Source of the DNA: Planctomycetota bacterium
GTDB taxonomy: Bacteria; Planctomycetota; SZUA-567; H5-PLA8
NCBI GenBank assembly: GCA_023150555.1
Contig: JAKLKQ010000059.1
Span: forward strand, 1 to 42,300
Direction of reading: 5' to 3'
Length of the DNA stretch: 42,300 bases
The notes under the pieces: generated by a model
What the model saw: only the letters and a program-made list of their open reading frames with translations
Told to the model about the DNA's origin: nothing
The model's database searches: none
Made by a program: the position numbers and the translations under genes
Shown here: positions 24,645 through 34,700 of the stretch, piece after piece
Numbering within the stretch: the stretch's first letter is position 1
Layout: each line of letters opens with the position of its first letter

Positions 24645-26042
24645 ATGAACACGACAAACAGACACGATCACCGCTGGGCCTGGACGCTGCTGGGGCTGTT
24701 GCTGGCGTTGGCGCCTGTTGCACTCCACGCCGGTGAGGCTGCTCCGCCGAAGGAAGGCGAAGGCATGGAAGGCGGCGATGGCGACGTCGTGGTAATGACC
24801 GACAACACTGCGCGCCCGCCGATGAAGGTCACCGAGGACAACTACATCGAAGTCGTCGGCGTGCTCGCCAACCGCCCGGTAAAGACGCCCGCCTGGAAGG
24901 TCAAGGAAGTGCAGTACGCCGACCGCAACCAGATGTACATCACCGGCATGGAATTCCGCCAGAAGGGCCTGCACTTCACGTCCACCAAAGCCTTTGAACT
25001 GGCCATCGGCAGCCTCTCCGGCTCCAAGTGGGCGCAAGACTACTGCAACTACTACATGGCCGAAGGGCTGTACCACGCCAAGGACTGGAAAGGCCGTACC
25101 TCCGCGCAGAACAACAAGACCTACGCGCCTCCGGCCGACTACTACGCCAAGTGCATCGCCGCCAACCCCAAGAGCCGCTTCCTGCTCGACGCCATGGTCA
25201 AGATCGGCATCTGCCGCGCGCAGGAAGGCAAGTTCGCCGAGGCCAAGTCCGCGCTGGATGCCGCCGAGGCGCGCATCCGCGCCTACCGCAACGAGGTCAT
25301 GAACATCAGCCCGGAATACTTCGCCGTCGCCACCGAGGCCGAGGCCCTGCTCAACTACGGCAAGGGCGTCCTCTTCGAGAGCCAAGCGCGGGAGAACAAG
25401 GACGATAGCCTCTACAGCCGCGCGCTCTCCAGCTTCAAGAGCGCCCAGTCCGGGGCCACCGGCAAGTACTACCGGCTCTACGCCGACGCGGTGGACAGCG
25501 AGCTGCGCGTCATGATCGCGATGGACGACACCACCGGCGCGCAGGAACGCGCGAAGTCGGTGATCGACTCCTTCCGCAAGAACCCCGAACCCAACCTGAT
25601 CCCCATGATGCCAGCCGCCTTCATGGCGCTGGGGCTGGCGCACTACCAGGACGCCGAAAAGAACCTCAAGAAGGAACGCCTGCCGCAAGCCGAGTTCAGC
25701 TTCAGCGAGGCGCGCTGGAACTTCCTGCACGTCATCGTCGAGTACTTCGACGACAAGGACCACGTCGCCAAGGCCAACTACTACGCCGGCCGCTGCTACG
25801 AGGCGCTGAAGGACTCCGAGTTCGCCGCGCTGACCAAGGCCCGCCGCCATTACGACTCCGTGGTCAACGAATTCGGCGAAAGCGCGTTCGCGCAGCTGGC
25901 CCAGGAACGGCTGAAGGAACTTCCGGCCGGTGCGACCGAAGAACTCGACACCACGCCCGGCGAGAAGCTGCCGGACGAACCGGACGCGAAGAAGGAAGGC
26001 GAAAAGAAGGAAGATGCGGCACCCGCGGCAAAAACGGAATAA
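24645..26042 (+). CDS. Exported TPR-like protein (second gene of the ExbB/ExbD module)
   Basis: The 465-residue product has an N-terminal signal (RWAWTLLGLLLALAPVALHA). The mature part has TPR-like helices, for example NYYMAEGLYHAKDWKG, AMVKIGICRAQEGKFAEAK and NYYAGRCYEALKDSEFAALT, and ends in a charged, Pro/Glu/Lys-rich tail (DEPDAKKEGEKKED). It is likely periplasmic. GGGAGAGG lies just before the ATG at 24645; the longer open frame upstream has no signal-peptide logic. It sits 98 nt before the ExbB-like gene and probably bridges the energised channel to the giant TPR protein or to the outer membrane. The functional link is inferred from gene order. Confidence 0.8.
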   Translation: MNTTNRHDHRWAWTLLGLLLALAPVALHAGEAAPPKEGEGMEGGDGDVVVMTDNTARPPMKVTEDNYIEVVGVLANRPVKTPAWKVKEVQYADRNQMYITGMEFRQKGLHFTSTKAFELAIGSLSGSKWAQDYCNYYMAEGLYHAKDWKGRTSAQNNKTYAPPADYYAKCIAANPKSRFLLDAMVKIGICRAQEGKFAEAKSALDAAEARIRAYRNEVMNISPEYFAVATEAEALLNYGKGVLFESQARENKDDSLYSRALSSFKSAQSGATGKYYRLYADAVDSELRVMIAMDDTTGAQERAKSVIDSFRKNPEPNLIPMMPAAFMALGLAHYQDAEKNLKKERLPQAEFSFSEARWNFLHVIVEYFDDKDHVAKANYYAGRCYEALKDSEFAALTKARRHYDSVVNEFGESAFAQLAQERLKELPAGATEELDTTPGEKLPDEPDAKKEGEKKEDAAPAAKTE

Positions 26043-26140
26043 GGACCGAGGCGCGCGCCGGTTGACGCGCGCTCGGATGTCTGGGGAGAAGAACTCGATA
26101 GCGGATCGAATCTCGATCCCTTCATGAAGGAGGAAGACCC

Positions 26141-26911
26141 ATGCGGTGGATGGCAGCAATTGCTTTGGCGGCCCTGTTGGCCGGGCCCTTGGCAGACCTG
26201 ACCTCGAAGGTGCTGACGGACAACCCGGTGGCCAGCTTGGCCTTTGCGGAAGAAGGCGCTGCGGAGGCCCCGGCGCAGTCGTCCGGCGGCAGCTACAACT
26301 GGTGGGACGCCCTGGTCGCGTCGGGCGTCTGCGGTGTCGTCATCATCCTGCTCTCGATCGCCTTCCTGGCGCTCGCGATCCAGTACGCCGTCGAACAGAA
26401 GCGCGAAAAGCTGATGCCTCCGCACGTGCTGGCCGAACTCGAGCAGCTCTTTGAGGAACAGGCCTACGACGAGGCGGCCGAGATGTGCCAGGCCGAGGAC
26501 TGCTATCTGAACCGGATCGTCGGCGCGGGCCTGGCGCATATGGAAGGGGGCTACGATTCGATCATGAAGGCCGTCGAACTGACGGGAGACGAAGAGACCA
26601 CCAAGTACTTCATGAAGCTCAGCAACCTGGCTCTGATCGCCGGTGTTTCGCCCATGCTGGGCCTGTTCGGCACGGTGCAAGGGATGATCGAAGCGTTCGC
26701 GGTGATCGCGTCTACCTCCGGCGGCGCCAACCCGGCCCAGCTGGCGGACTCGATCTCCAAGGCGCTGATGACGACCTTCGAAGGGCTGCTGGTCGCGATC
26801 CCCTGCACTTGCGCGTACCACTTCCTGCGCAACCGCATGATCAACATCACGCTGGAGACCGCCTCCTTCGTGGGCGGCCTCTTTGCCCGGTTCCGCAACC
26901 AGGCAGCCTAA
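26141..26911 (+). CDS. MotA/TolQ/ExbB proton-channel family protein
   Basis: The 256-residue inner-membrane protein has an Ala/Leu-rich N-terminal segment that may be a cleaved signal (1-36). Three family helices follow at about 57-84, 161-190 and 207-230. The diagnostic LGLFGTVQGM motif (173-182) and TTFEGLLVAIP (211-221) are in place. A cytoplasmic domain lies between helices one and two. With ExbD it forms a channel that converts proton motive force into mechanical work on periplasmic partners. GGAGGAA precedes the ATG. Two ExbD genes follow directly. An N-terminal periplasmic extension of this kind is common in planctomycete homologues. Confidence 0.93.
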   Translation: MRWMAAIALAALLAGPLADLTSKVLTDNPVASLAFAEEGAAEAPAQSSGGSYNWWDALVASGVCGVVIILLSIAFLALAIQYAVEQKREKLMPPHVLAELEQLFEEQAYDEAAEMCQAEDCYLNRIVGAGLAHMEGGYDSIMKAVELTGDEETTKYFMKLSNLALIAGVSPMLGLFGTVQGMIEAFAVIASTSGGANPAQLADSISKALMTTFEGLLVAIPCTCAYHFLRNRMINITLETASFVGGLFARFRNQAA

Positions 26912-26989
26912 GGCAGCTAAGGCCTTGCCGCCGAGCACGATAGCCCGGCGGCAAGGCACTGATCTGGAACTTAGAAAGGACCCGAAATC

Positions 26990-27457
26990 ATGGGCAAGGT
27001 AGCTGAAGAACAGAGAGAAAAGGACGCGATGTTCGACTGGACGCCCCTGATCGACGTCGTCTTCCAGCTGATGATCTTCTTCATGTGCGTGACCGAGATC
27101 GCCAAGGCAGAGCTGGAGTCCCTGACCCTGCCGATCGCGCGAAACGCCATCGAAGACGTCGATGCGCCTAAGAACCGCGTCATCATCAACATTACCTACA
27201 GCGTGAGCTTCACCAAGAAGTCGGTGACGTCGGACATCATCATCTCCAAGGAGCCTTACAACGACCAGGATAAGCTGATTGCGATGCTGAAGGCCCGCGC
27301 GGCCGCCGGCGGCCTGGTCGATGGCGTCTCGGACATGACGGTCAAGGTTCGCGCCGACCACCGCGCGGAGTACCAGAAGATCCAGCAGGTGATGGTGGCG
27401 TGCATGAAGGCCGGGATCAACAAGATCTCGATCGGCGCGGAGCCCAAGCAGCTGTAG
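26990..27457 (+). CDS. ExbD/TolR family protein, copy 1
   Basis: The 155-residue protein has one N-terminal membrane helix with the proton-carrying Asp22 in TPLIDVVFQLMIFFM. A periplasmic domain follows, ending VRADHRAEYQKIQQVMVACMK-AGINKISIG, the usual C-terminal ExbD strand-helix-strand. It partners the ExbB-like channel 78 nt upstream. AAAGGACC precedes the ATG. The next gene is a second ExbD, so the complex may be a heteromer or serve two tasks. Confidence 0.93.
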   Translation: MGKVAEEQREKDAMFDWTPLIDVVFQLMIFFMCVTEIAKAELESLTLPIARNAIEDVDAPKNRVIINITYSVSFTKKSVTSDIIISKEPYNDQDKLIAMLKARAAAGGLVDGVSDMTVKVRADHRAEYQKIQQVMVACMKAGINKISIGAEPKQL

Positions 27458-27491
27458 GCTGGCGACGGTTTTAGATAAGGAGAGCCCTTCG

Positions 27492-28004
27492 ATGGGTAGC
27501 AACAAGGTCAAGAAACTCGTCAACAGGGACACGGAGTTCAGCTTCGTACCCATGATTGACGTCGTGTTCCAGCTGCTGATCTTCTTCCTCGTCGCGACGA
27601 AGTACAAGTCGGTCGAGCAGCGCCTGGACACTTTCCTCCCCACGGACGAAGGCCAGATGTCCAAGCCCAAGGAACTGGAGAAGCCCGAGGAGCTGTCCAT
27701 CTTCATCAAGGACAACCACCTCGACCGCCAGTCCGGAGACTTGGGCACCAAGGCCATGCGCCAGGCCACCTTCTACTGCGGCAGCCGCGACGCCAACCCC
27801 GTCACCAACGCCCAGGGCCTGTACGCCACGGTCAAGGCGCTCGTCGATGCCAACAGGGAGCAGGAAGTCCTCATCGCCCTGTACGACGAACTGAACGACA
27901 AGGACCAGCTCGTGCCGTTCTTCAACGTCGTGCAAGTGATCGACGTCTGCAAGGCCGCAGGCGTGGTCAACATCAAGTTCCAGGCGCCCGCGCAGCCCAT
28001 GTAG
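27492..28004 (+). CDS. ExbD/TolR family protein, copy 2
   Basis: The 170-residue protein has the membrane helix with Asp23 in VPMIDVVFQLLIFFLVAT, then a periplasmic domain with an inserted segment around HLDRQSGDLGTKAM, longer than in copy 1. The C-terminal VVQVIDVCKAAGVVNIKFQ corresponds to the family helix and last strand. AAGGAGAG lies upstream of the ATG. It closes the TPR-TPR-ExbB-ExbD-ExbD array and is followed by a strong terminator. The two ExbD copies differ markedly outside the helix, so they are not a recent duplication. Confidence 0.92.
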   Translation: MGSNKVKKLVNRDTEFSFVPMIDVVFQLLIFFLVATKYKSVEQRLDTFLPTDEGQMSKPKELEKPEELSIFIKDNHLDRQSGDLGTKAMRQATFYCGSRDANPVTNAQGLYATVKALVDANREQEVLIALYDELNDKDQLVPFFNVVQVIDVCKAAGVVNIKFQAPAQPM

Positions 28005-28036
28005 CCGGCGCCGCTGTTCCCAGGCCGCGTTCCAAG

Positions 28037-28066
28037 GGCCCTCCCCGCAACGGGGAGGGCCTTTTT
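28037..28066 (+). terminator. Intrinsic terminator after the ExbB/ExbD array
   Basis: GGCCCTCCCCG-CAA-CGGGGAGGGCC is an 11-bp perfect stem with a three-base loop followed by TTTTT. It separates the envelope module from the sigma54-activator gene. Confidence 0.93.
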
Positions 28067-28187
28067 CTTGCCGCCCGGACCGCTAAGCTGCCTTGACAGC
28101 CCATGCGAAAGCCCGAAACTGGCCTCCAAAAGCGCCGTCGCAACCCGCGGGGGCACCCCGTTTTAGCACCGTGAGGGACGCTTCAAC

Positions 28188-30251
28188 GTGCCACATCTGA
28201 CCGTCCTCAACGGACCCTTGCACGGCCGCATCGTCCCCGTCACCGAGACCGCTGTCTTTCGCCTGGGCCGCGACCCGGCCCTGGAGCTGAGCCTCGACGA
28301 TTACAAGGTCTCCCGCGTCCACTTCGAAATCGAGTACAAGAGCAACCAGTACGTCCTCCGCGATCTGCGCAGCAAGAACGGCACGCTCGTCAACGGCAGC
28401 CGCGTCTCCACCCTGGTGCTCAAGGAAGGCGACCAGATCCAGGCCGGCGAGACGCGCCTGGCCTTCTCGCTGCAGGAATCCCCCTCCGCCCACCAGGGCG
28501 ATCACTACGACAGCGTCATGGCCCCGCGCCTGCCCGTCGGCGCCGTCCCGGCCCTCGGCAACGCCGGCGTCACCGGCGGCAAGGACAGCGCCGAAGGCTT
28601 CGAGACGATCGAACTCGACGCCGAACTGCCGCTGCTGCGCATGGACGGCGGCGTGCGCGCCTCGCCCTCGGGTTCAAGCAGCCGCGCCGAGACGCCCGCG
28701 CGACTCGAACGCGCCAACCGCAGCCTGAAGGCCCTCTTCTCCATCGCGCGGGCCTGCGCAGAATCCAAATCCACGCGCCAGCTGCTGACCCTGCTGGCCG
28801 CGCGCCTGCGCACCGCTTTGGAGGCCGACCGCGTCACGCCGATTCTTCTCGACGACGACGAACGCTGGCACGTCGCGGAAATCGACGCGGATCCCGAGGC
28901 CTCGAAGGAGGACAGCCGCGGCCCCAAGCCCGCCGCCTTCAGCCGCGTCCCCGTCTCGCGCACCATCGTCGACTACGCGCAGCGCACGCGCCGCAGCGTC
29001 CTGACCAGCCCGAAAACCGACGAACGCTTCGGCACGGCGCGCTCCATCGGCGAGCAGGGCATCACCAGCGCGCTGTGCGTGCCGGTGCTGGTCGGCGAGC
29101 GCATCCACGGCCTGATCTACGCCGACCGCCTGGGCGGCGAGTCCTTCGACCGCGACGACCACGAGCTGCTCACCGCCGCCTGCCTCCAGGCCGGCCCGGC
29201 GCTCGCACAGCTGAAGGCGCTCGAGAGCGCTCTCGAACGCAAGGAACGCCTGCTCGGCGAGCTGAAATCGCAGCACAAGATGTACGGCGAAAGCCCGCAG
29301 ATGAAGGAGGTCTACGCCTTCATCGAGCGCGCCGCGCCCACCGAATCCGTGGTGCTGGTGCTGGGTGAAAGCGGCACGGGCAAGGAACTCGTCGCGCGCG
29401 CCATCCATTACAACTCCCCGCGCAGCGAAGGCCCCATGATCGTCGTCAACTGCGCCGCGCTGTCCGAGAGCCTGATCGAGTCGGAGCTTTTCGGCCACGC
29501 CAAGGGCGCCTTCACTGGAGCCACCGCCGACCGCAAGGGCTGCTTCGAGTCCGCGCACGAAGGTACGATCTTCCTCGACGAGATCGGCGAGCTCTCCGCC
29601 GCCTGCCAGACCAAGCTCCTGCGCGTGATCGAGCAGGGCGAAGTAACGCGCGTCGGCGAGAACCGCGTGCGCAAGGTCGACGTGCGCCTGATCGCCGCGA
29701 CCAACCGCGACCTGGGCGCAGAGGCCAAGGCCGGGCGCTTCCGCGAGGACCTCTTCTACCGCCTCAACGTCCTTTCCATCGAACTGCCCCTGCTGCGCGA
29801 GCGCGGCGACGACATCCTGCTCCTGGCCGAGCACTACCTCAACGACGCGGCCAAGCGCAGCGCGCGCCCCAGCCTGCGCTTCAGCGAGGAGGCCAGCGAG
29901 CGCCTGAAGGCCTACGGCTGGCCGGGCAACGTGCGCGAGTTGCGCAACGTCACCGAGCGCCTGGCCGTGTTGTGCCCCAGCGAGGTCATCGGCGTGCGCG
30001 AACTGCCCGTCGAGGTCCAGCGCGCCGGCGCCGCGGGCGAAGAGACCACTGCCGGCATGGCAGCGCCCGCTGCCTCCTCAGCGGTCAAGCCGGCCGCCGC
30101 GCAGCGGCAGCTCGCGGACGTCGAGAAGGAGCACATCCTGCGCACCCTCGAGGCCGCCGGGGGGAACAAGAAACAGGCCGCCGAGATCCTCGGCATCGAC
30201 CGCAGTACGCTCTACGCAAAGCTCCGGGCCTACGGTATCCTGGGGAAGTAG
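28188..30251 (+). CDS. FHA-GAF-AAA+ sigma54-dependent transcriptional activator
   Basis: The 687-residue product starts at GTG behind GAGGGA. Domains in order are FHA (about 1-95, with FRLGRDPA, SRVHFEI and SKNGTLVNG), a GAF-like sensor (about 180-345), the AAA+ sigma54-interaction domain and a C-terminal Fis-type HTH (about 640-687, NKKQAAEILGIDRSTLYAKL). The AAA+ domain has Walker A GESGTGKE at 393-400 and the sigma54-contacting GAFTGA at 440-445, so it should be a true RpoN activator. The FHA domain reads phosphothreonine, and the Ser/Thr kinase encoded 39 nt downstream is the obvious writer. Targets are unknown; I found no convincing -24/-12 promoter in the flanking regions. Confidence 0.95.
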   Translation: MPHLTVLNGPLHGRIVPVTETAVFRLGRDPALELSLDDYKVSRVHFEIEYKSNQYVLRDLRSKNGTLVNGSRVSTLVLKEGDQIQAGETRLAFSLQESPSAHQGDHYDSVMAPRLPVGAVPALGNAGVTGGKDSAEGFETIELDAELPLLRMDGGVRASPSGSSSRAETPARLERANRSLKALFSIARACAESKSTRQLLTLLAARLRTALEADRVTPILLDDDERWHVAEIDADPEASKEDSRGPKPAAFSRVPVSRTIVDYAQRTRRSVLTSPKTDERFGTARSIGEQGITSALCVPVLVGERIHGLIYADRLGGESFDRDDHELLTAACLQAGPALAQLKALESALERKERLLGELKSQHKMYGESPQMKEVYAFIERAAPTESVVLVLGESGTGKELVARAIHYNSPRSEGPMIVVNCAALSESLIESELFGHAKGAFTGATADRKGCFESAHEGTIFLDEIGELSAACQTKLLRVIEQGEVTRVGENRVRKVDVRLIAATNRDLGAEAKAGRFREDLFYRLNVLSIELPLLRERGDDILLLAEHYLNDAAKRSARPSLRFSEEASERLKAYGWPGNVRELRNVTERLAVLCPSEVIGVRELPVEVQRAGAAGEETTAGMAAPAASSAVKPAAAQRQLADVEKEHILRTLEAAGGNKKQAAEILGIDRSTLYAKLRAYGILGK

Positions 30252-30290
30252 CCTGACTTTTACCTGCTGGCCTCTCCGGATCGGCGGCCC

Positions 30291-31730
30291 ATGACCGACG
30301 CCCCAGCCCAAGAATCTTCCGGCGACGACGCCCTGGAACCCATGTCGCCCGAGGAAGCCAGCGAAGCATTGCGCGCGCAGGGCGCGGGCGAAGGCGCCGG
30401 ACCGGGCGGCAGTTCCACCACCGATGCTCCTACCCTGATCGGCCGCGACCTCGGCCAGTACAGGGTGCTCGAGAAGCTGGGACAGGGCGGCATGGGCGCG
30501 GTTTTTCGCGCGCACGACTTGAAACTCGACCGCACCGTCGCGCTGAAGGTACTCTACTGCGGCCCGCTCGACGACAGGAAGACCGCCGAACGCTTCCAGC
30601 GCGAAGCGATCAGCCTTGCACGGCTGCAGCATCCCAACCTGCTGCACGTCTACAACGTCGGCAGCGAAGGCGATCTCCACTACTTCGCGATGGAACTGCT
30701 CGAAGGAATAACCCTCTCCGAACTGATCCGCCGCCGCCGCGGCTTGCCGGCCGAGGAGTTCCTGCCGCTGGCGGGGCAGCTGCTCAGCGCGCTGCATTAC
30801 GTCCACCGCCAGGGCATCACGCACCGCGACATCAAGAGCGGCAACATCATGGTCTGCGGAAACCGCGCCGTGCTGATGGACTTCGGCCTGGCGAAGGACG
30901 AGTCCTTCACCGGACTCACCAGCGTCGGCGTCGTGCTGGGCACGCCCGAGTTCATGTCGCCCGAGCAGGCCGAAGGTCAGAGCGCCGGACCGCCAACGGA
31001 CCTCTACAGTTTCGGCGTGGTGATGTACGAGGCGCTGGCCGGCGAGGTCCCCTTCCGCGGGCGCAGCGCGATGTCGATCATCCGCCAGCACATGGACGAG
31101 CCGCCGCCGGACCTGACCGCACGCGTGCCCGGCGCCAATGCGCGCCTGGCAGGGATCATCCAGCGCTGCATGGCCAAGCTTCCCGAAGACCGCTACGCCG
31201 ACTGCTGCTCGCTCGCCGCCGAGTTGCTCTCTGTCGCCGCGACGCCCGAGCTGCGCGCGTTGGCCAGCCACGACGGCTCGGCCGAGACGATGGTGCGCCG
31301 GAATCCACCGGCCCCCTTTGGCGCGCCGAACGATCCGTTCACGCCGACGGTGCTGGCGCGTTCGGGCGAGACGATCGCCGACGGGGACGAAGGCGACGGC
31401 CTGCTTGCGCTCGCCCAGGACGAAACGCCGGCGCGCCCGCCGTGGGTCTGGGCCGCGGCCGGCTTCGGCGGCATGCTGCTGGTCGGCCTGCTGCTGTGGG
31501 TCGTGCTGCGCAAAAAGCCGCAGGTCGAGACACCGCCGGCCGGCCCCGCGGCGCTGCCCGTCGCGGATCTGAAGGATGCCGAAGGGCGTACGTACGACCT
31601 GCTCGAGTTCACCAGCGCGTCGGATCCGTCGCAGTGGCGCTACGTGCTGCGGGTCCACGAGGCCGACGGCAAGACGCGGCGCGAGGAAGTCGTCGGGCAG
31701 GAGAATTTCGAGAAGCTGCGCGCACATTAG
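30291..31730 (+). CDS. Membrane-anchored Ser/Thr protein kinase (Hanks type)
   Basis: The 479-residue product has a Gly-rich loop GQGGMG (65-70), VALK with Lys86, HRDIKSGN with the catalytic Asp180, DFG at 197-199 and GTPEFMSPEQ in the activation segment, so it should be active. A single membrane helix lies at about 385-406 (WVWAAAGFGGMLLVGLLLWV), followed by about 70 residues outside with no PASTA or other sensor repeat. A disordered Pro/Gly/Ser-rich tail precedes the kinase domain. It is encoded 39 nt after an FHA-containing sigma54 activator, suggesting that the kinase controls RpoN-dependent transcription by phosphorylation. Confidence 0.95.
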   Translation: MTDAPAQESSGDDALEPMSPEEASEALRAQGAGEGAGPGGSSTTDAPTLIGRDLGQYRVLEKLGQGGMGAVFRAHDLKLDRTVALKVLYCGPLDDRKTAERFQREAISLARLQHPNLLHVYNVGSEGDLHYFAMELLEGITLSELIRRRRGLPAEEFLPLAGQLLSALHYVHRQGITHRDIKSGNIMVCGNRAVLMDFGLAKDESFTGLTSVGVVLGTPEFMSPEQAEGQSAGPPTDLYSFGVVMYEALAGEVPFRGRSAMSIIRQHMDEPPPDLTARVPGANARLAGIIQRCMAKLPEDRYADCCSLAAELLSVAATPELRALASHDGSAETMVRRNPPAPFGAPNDPFTPTVLARSGETIADGDEGDGLLALAQDETPARPPWVWAAAGFGGMLLVGLLLWVVLRKKPQVETPPAGPAALPVADLKDAEGRTYDLLEFTSASDPSQWRYVLRVHEADGKTRREEVVGQENFEKLRAH

Positions 31731-31789
31731 GCAAGCCGCGGCGTCTTAGAAACATGCGGGCATCGTTGTCTTGGGGAGATCCACCGGGC

Positions 31790-34700
31790 GTGACGCGTTT
31801 CCTCCGTTCTCGGGCGTGCGCGGTGCTGCTGCTGGCAGCGCTGGCGGCCGGCGCGTGGGCCGCGCGCGCCGAAGAAACTCCGCCGCCCGATCCCGGTCCC
31901 GCGCCCGAAAAGACCGAGCAGCCGCCGGACGCCGGAAAGGCAACGGCCGTCGAAGTGGAACTGCCAAAGACCAACACCGACACCAAGGGCCTGGGCGTCG
32001 CCGTCAAGACCGGCGAGGACCCGCCGCCGGTCCCCGAGGATCTCAGCATCGTGCGTATCCGCCCCGCGGCGCCGGACGTCGCCCGCGGCGAGCCCATGGC
32101 CATCGAGGTCACCGGCCCGGAAGCGTTCCTGAAGGGCGCCAACGCCAGCTACGTGCTGAGCGACGAGTACGGCCGCCAGGTGCTGCGCGGCGCGGTACGC
32201 CTGGGCGAGCAGCCCGCGGGCGCCGGCGGCGCGAAGGTCTTCAAGGTGCCCACCGCGCAGACCATCGCTACCGAGCATACGCTTAGCGTAACGCTGGTCG
32301 GCGGCGACGACCGGCGCGTCGAACGAATCACCGCCTTCCGTGTGCAGCGCCCGCGCGAATGGGACGACTGGATAGCGCTGGTCCACGCGCCCTACGGCAA
32401 GGGCGACTGGCGCACGCTGCAGCGCCTGGGCATCCAGGGCGGCATGGCCTACCGCATGCACGCGCAGCGCCTGAGCGACCTGCGCATGGCGGGCGTGCCC
32501 TTTTACGTGGAGAACGTCGCCCGACAGTTCCTCGCGCGCTATCGCGCCGATCCCGACGCCTGGCTGCGGGTCCTCGAAGCGCAGGCCGCCGCGCCGACGG
32601 GCTACGAGCCCCTGCAACGCGATCCGTCGCTGGCCGCGCCCGAGTTCGAGCAGGCCTATGCTGAAGAGCTGCACCGCCACGCCGAGTTCTACCGCGCGCA
32701 CGGGCCGCTCTTCTACTCGCTGGCGTGCGAGCCCTCGGTGACGAACCTGTCCGCGGCGATGGACTTCGACTTCCACCCCGAGGCGCTGAAGGAGTTCCGC
32801 CGCTGGCTCAGCCGCGACGTCTACGGCACCGTCTCCGTGCTGAACCAGGCCTGGGGCACCGACTTCAAGGACTGGGACGACATCGTGCCCATGACCACCG
32901 CCGACGCGCGGCTGCGTCTGAAAGTCGGCACGATGAACTTCGGACCGTGGATCGACTTCCGCGACTTCCAGGATCTTCTCTTCGCCAAAGCCCTGGCCAG
33001 CGGCGCCAAGCTGGTCCGGCGCGACGACGAGAAGGCCCGCGTGGGCATCACCGGCGCGCTGGGCGCCTTCGCCTTCGGCGGCTGGGACTGGCAGCGCCTC
33101 AGCGCCTCGCTGGACGTCGTCGAAGCCTACGACGTGGGCGGCGCGCGCGCGCTGTGGCGCGACCTGGCGCCGGGCAAGCCGGCGCTCGCGACGCTGCCGC
33201 TCAGCAACGACCCCGCCCTGCTGCAGGAAGCCCTGCGTTCGTCCTGGGCGCTGGCGCTGGAAGGCGGCCCGCGCGGCGTGCTGCTGTGGGACGAAGCGCC
33301 GCCGGCAGCCGGTGGCGATCCGGCGCGCGTGCTGCTGGACGCGGAGGGCAAGCCGGCGCTGCCCGCACAGGTGCTGGCCCCGACGCTGCGCGAGCTGGCC
33401 GGACCCCTGGGCCGCTTGCTCGCGCAGAGCCGACCCGTGCCTGCGGAAGTCGCGCTCCTTTACTCGCCCGCCAGCGTGCGCCTGAACTGGCTTTTCGAGG
33501 CCGACGGTTTACTGGGCGACGGCTGGTTCAAGGCCTGGGGCACGGACACCGCGCGCGAGCGCCGCGAATCGCCGCAGCTGCGCCTGCGCGAGAGCTGGAT
33601 GAAACTGCTTTCCGACTTGGGCGTCGCCTGGAAGTTCGTCAGCAGCGAGCAACTCGCCAAGGGCACGCTCACCGCACCGGGCGCCGCGTTCCGCGCCGTT
33701 GTGCTGCCGCGGGCGTGCGCGCTCAGCGACGAAGAACTGGAGCAGCTTCGCGCATTCGTGAAGAACGGCGGCACCCTGGTGGCCGACGCGTGGTGCGCGC
33801 GCTTCGACGCGCACGGCAAGGCCCGCGAGAAGCCCGCGCTGGACGAGCTCTTCGGCATCGACACCCAAAGCGAGCCGCCCCTGGCACAGCCCGAACGCGC
33901 GCTGGAAGAGCTGCAAGCCGTCGCGCCCAACGCCGGCGCGGCGCCTCTGCCGGCGGACCTCTACCTCGCCCTGCCGCCTGCCTACAGCGACAAGCCGGCA
34001 TGGCGGGGCGAGCCGCCGCTGTCGCGCAGCGAGTACCGCCGCAGCCCGGTGCTGGTAAAACGCAGCGTCGAGAAGGGCACGGCGCTGTACCTCAACATGA
34101 ACCTGGAAGATTATTTGCGCTGGCGCCTGGGTCCCGACCGCCCGCGCGCGAAGGCCCTGCGCGAGGCGCTCGCCACGCTGGCCTTCCCGGCGATCCTGAA
34201 GGAACTTCCGGTGGACCTGGCCGCCAGCGAGCTGCCGGCGGGCACCGAGATCCTTCGGCTGGAGCTGGGCCAGGGCGACGAGCGCGTGCGGCTGGTCGCG
34301 CTGCGCCGCAACTTGCAGCAGCGCCTGCACGAGCTGGGCCGCGGCGACGACAGCAACGCGAAGCTGGAGAAGGCTGAACCCTTCAAGCTGGCCCTGCGCG
34401 GAAAGGCCTGGGCCAGCAACGTGCTGGGCGACCGGCCTCCGGAACATACCGCAAGCGTATCGGGCACCCTGGACCCGGTGACGCCTACGATCCTGGCCCT
34501 GCGCGACAAGAACAGCCCCGTCCCCGCGTGCAGCGTGCCGCCTTCGATCGCCGGCGGCGAGACGCTGAAGATCCGCGTGCTGCCCGGCGTAGGCGCGGCC
34601 AAGGGTCCGCGCGTGTACGGCCTGCGCGTGAAGGCGCCGGACGGCAGCGAGCTGTTCCACTACGGCGGCTCGTGGCTGAGCGCCGACGGAACGCTCTCGA

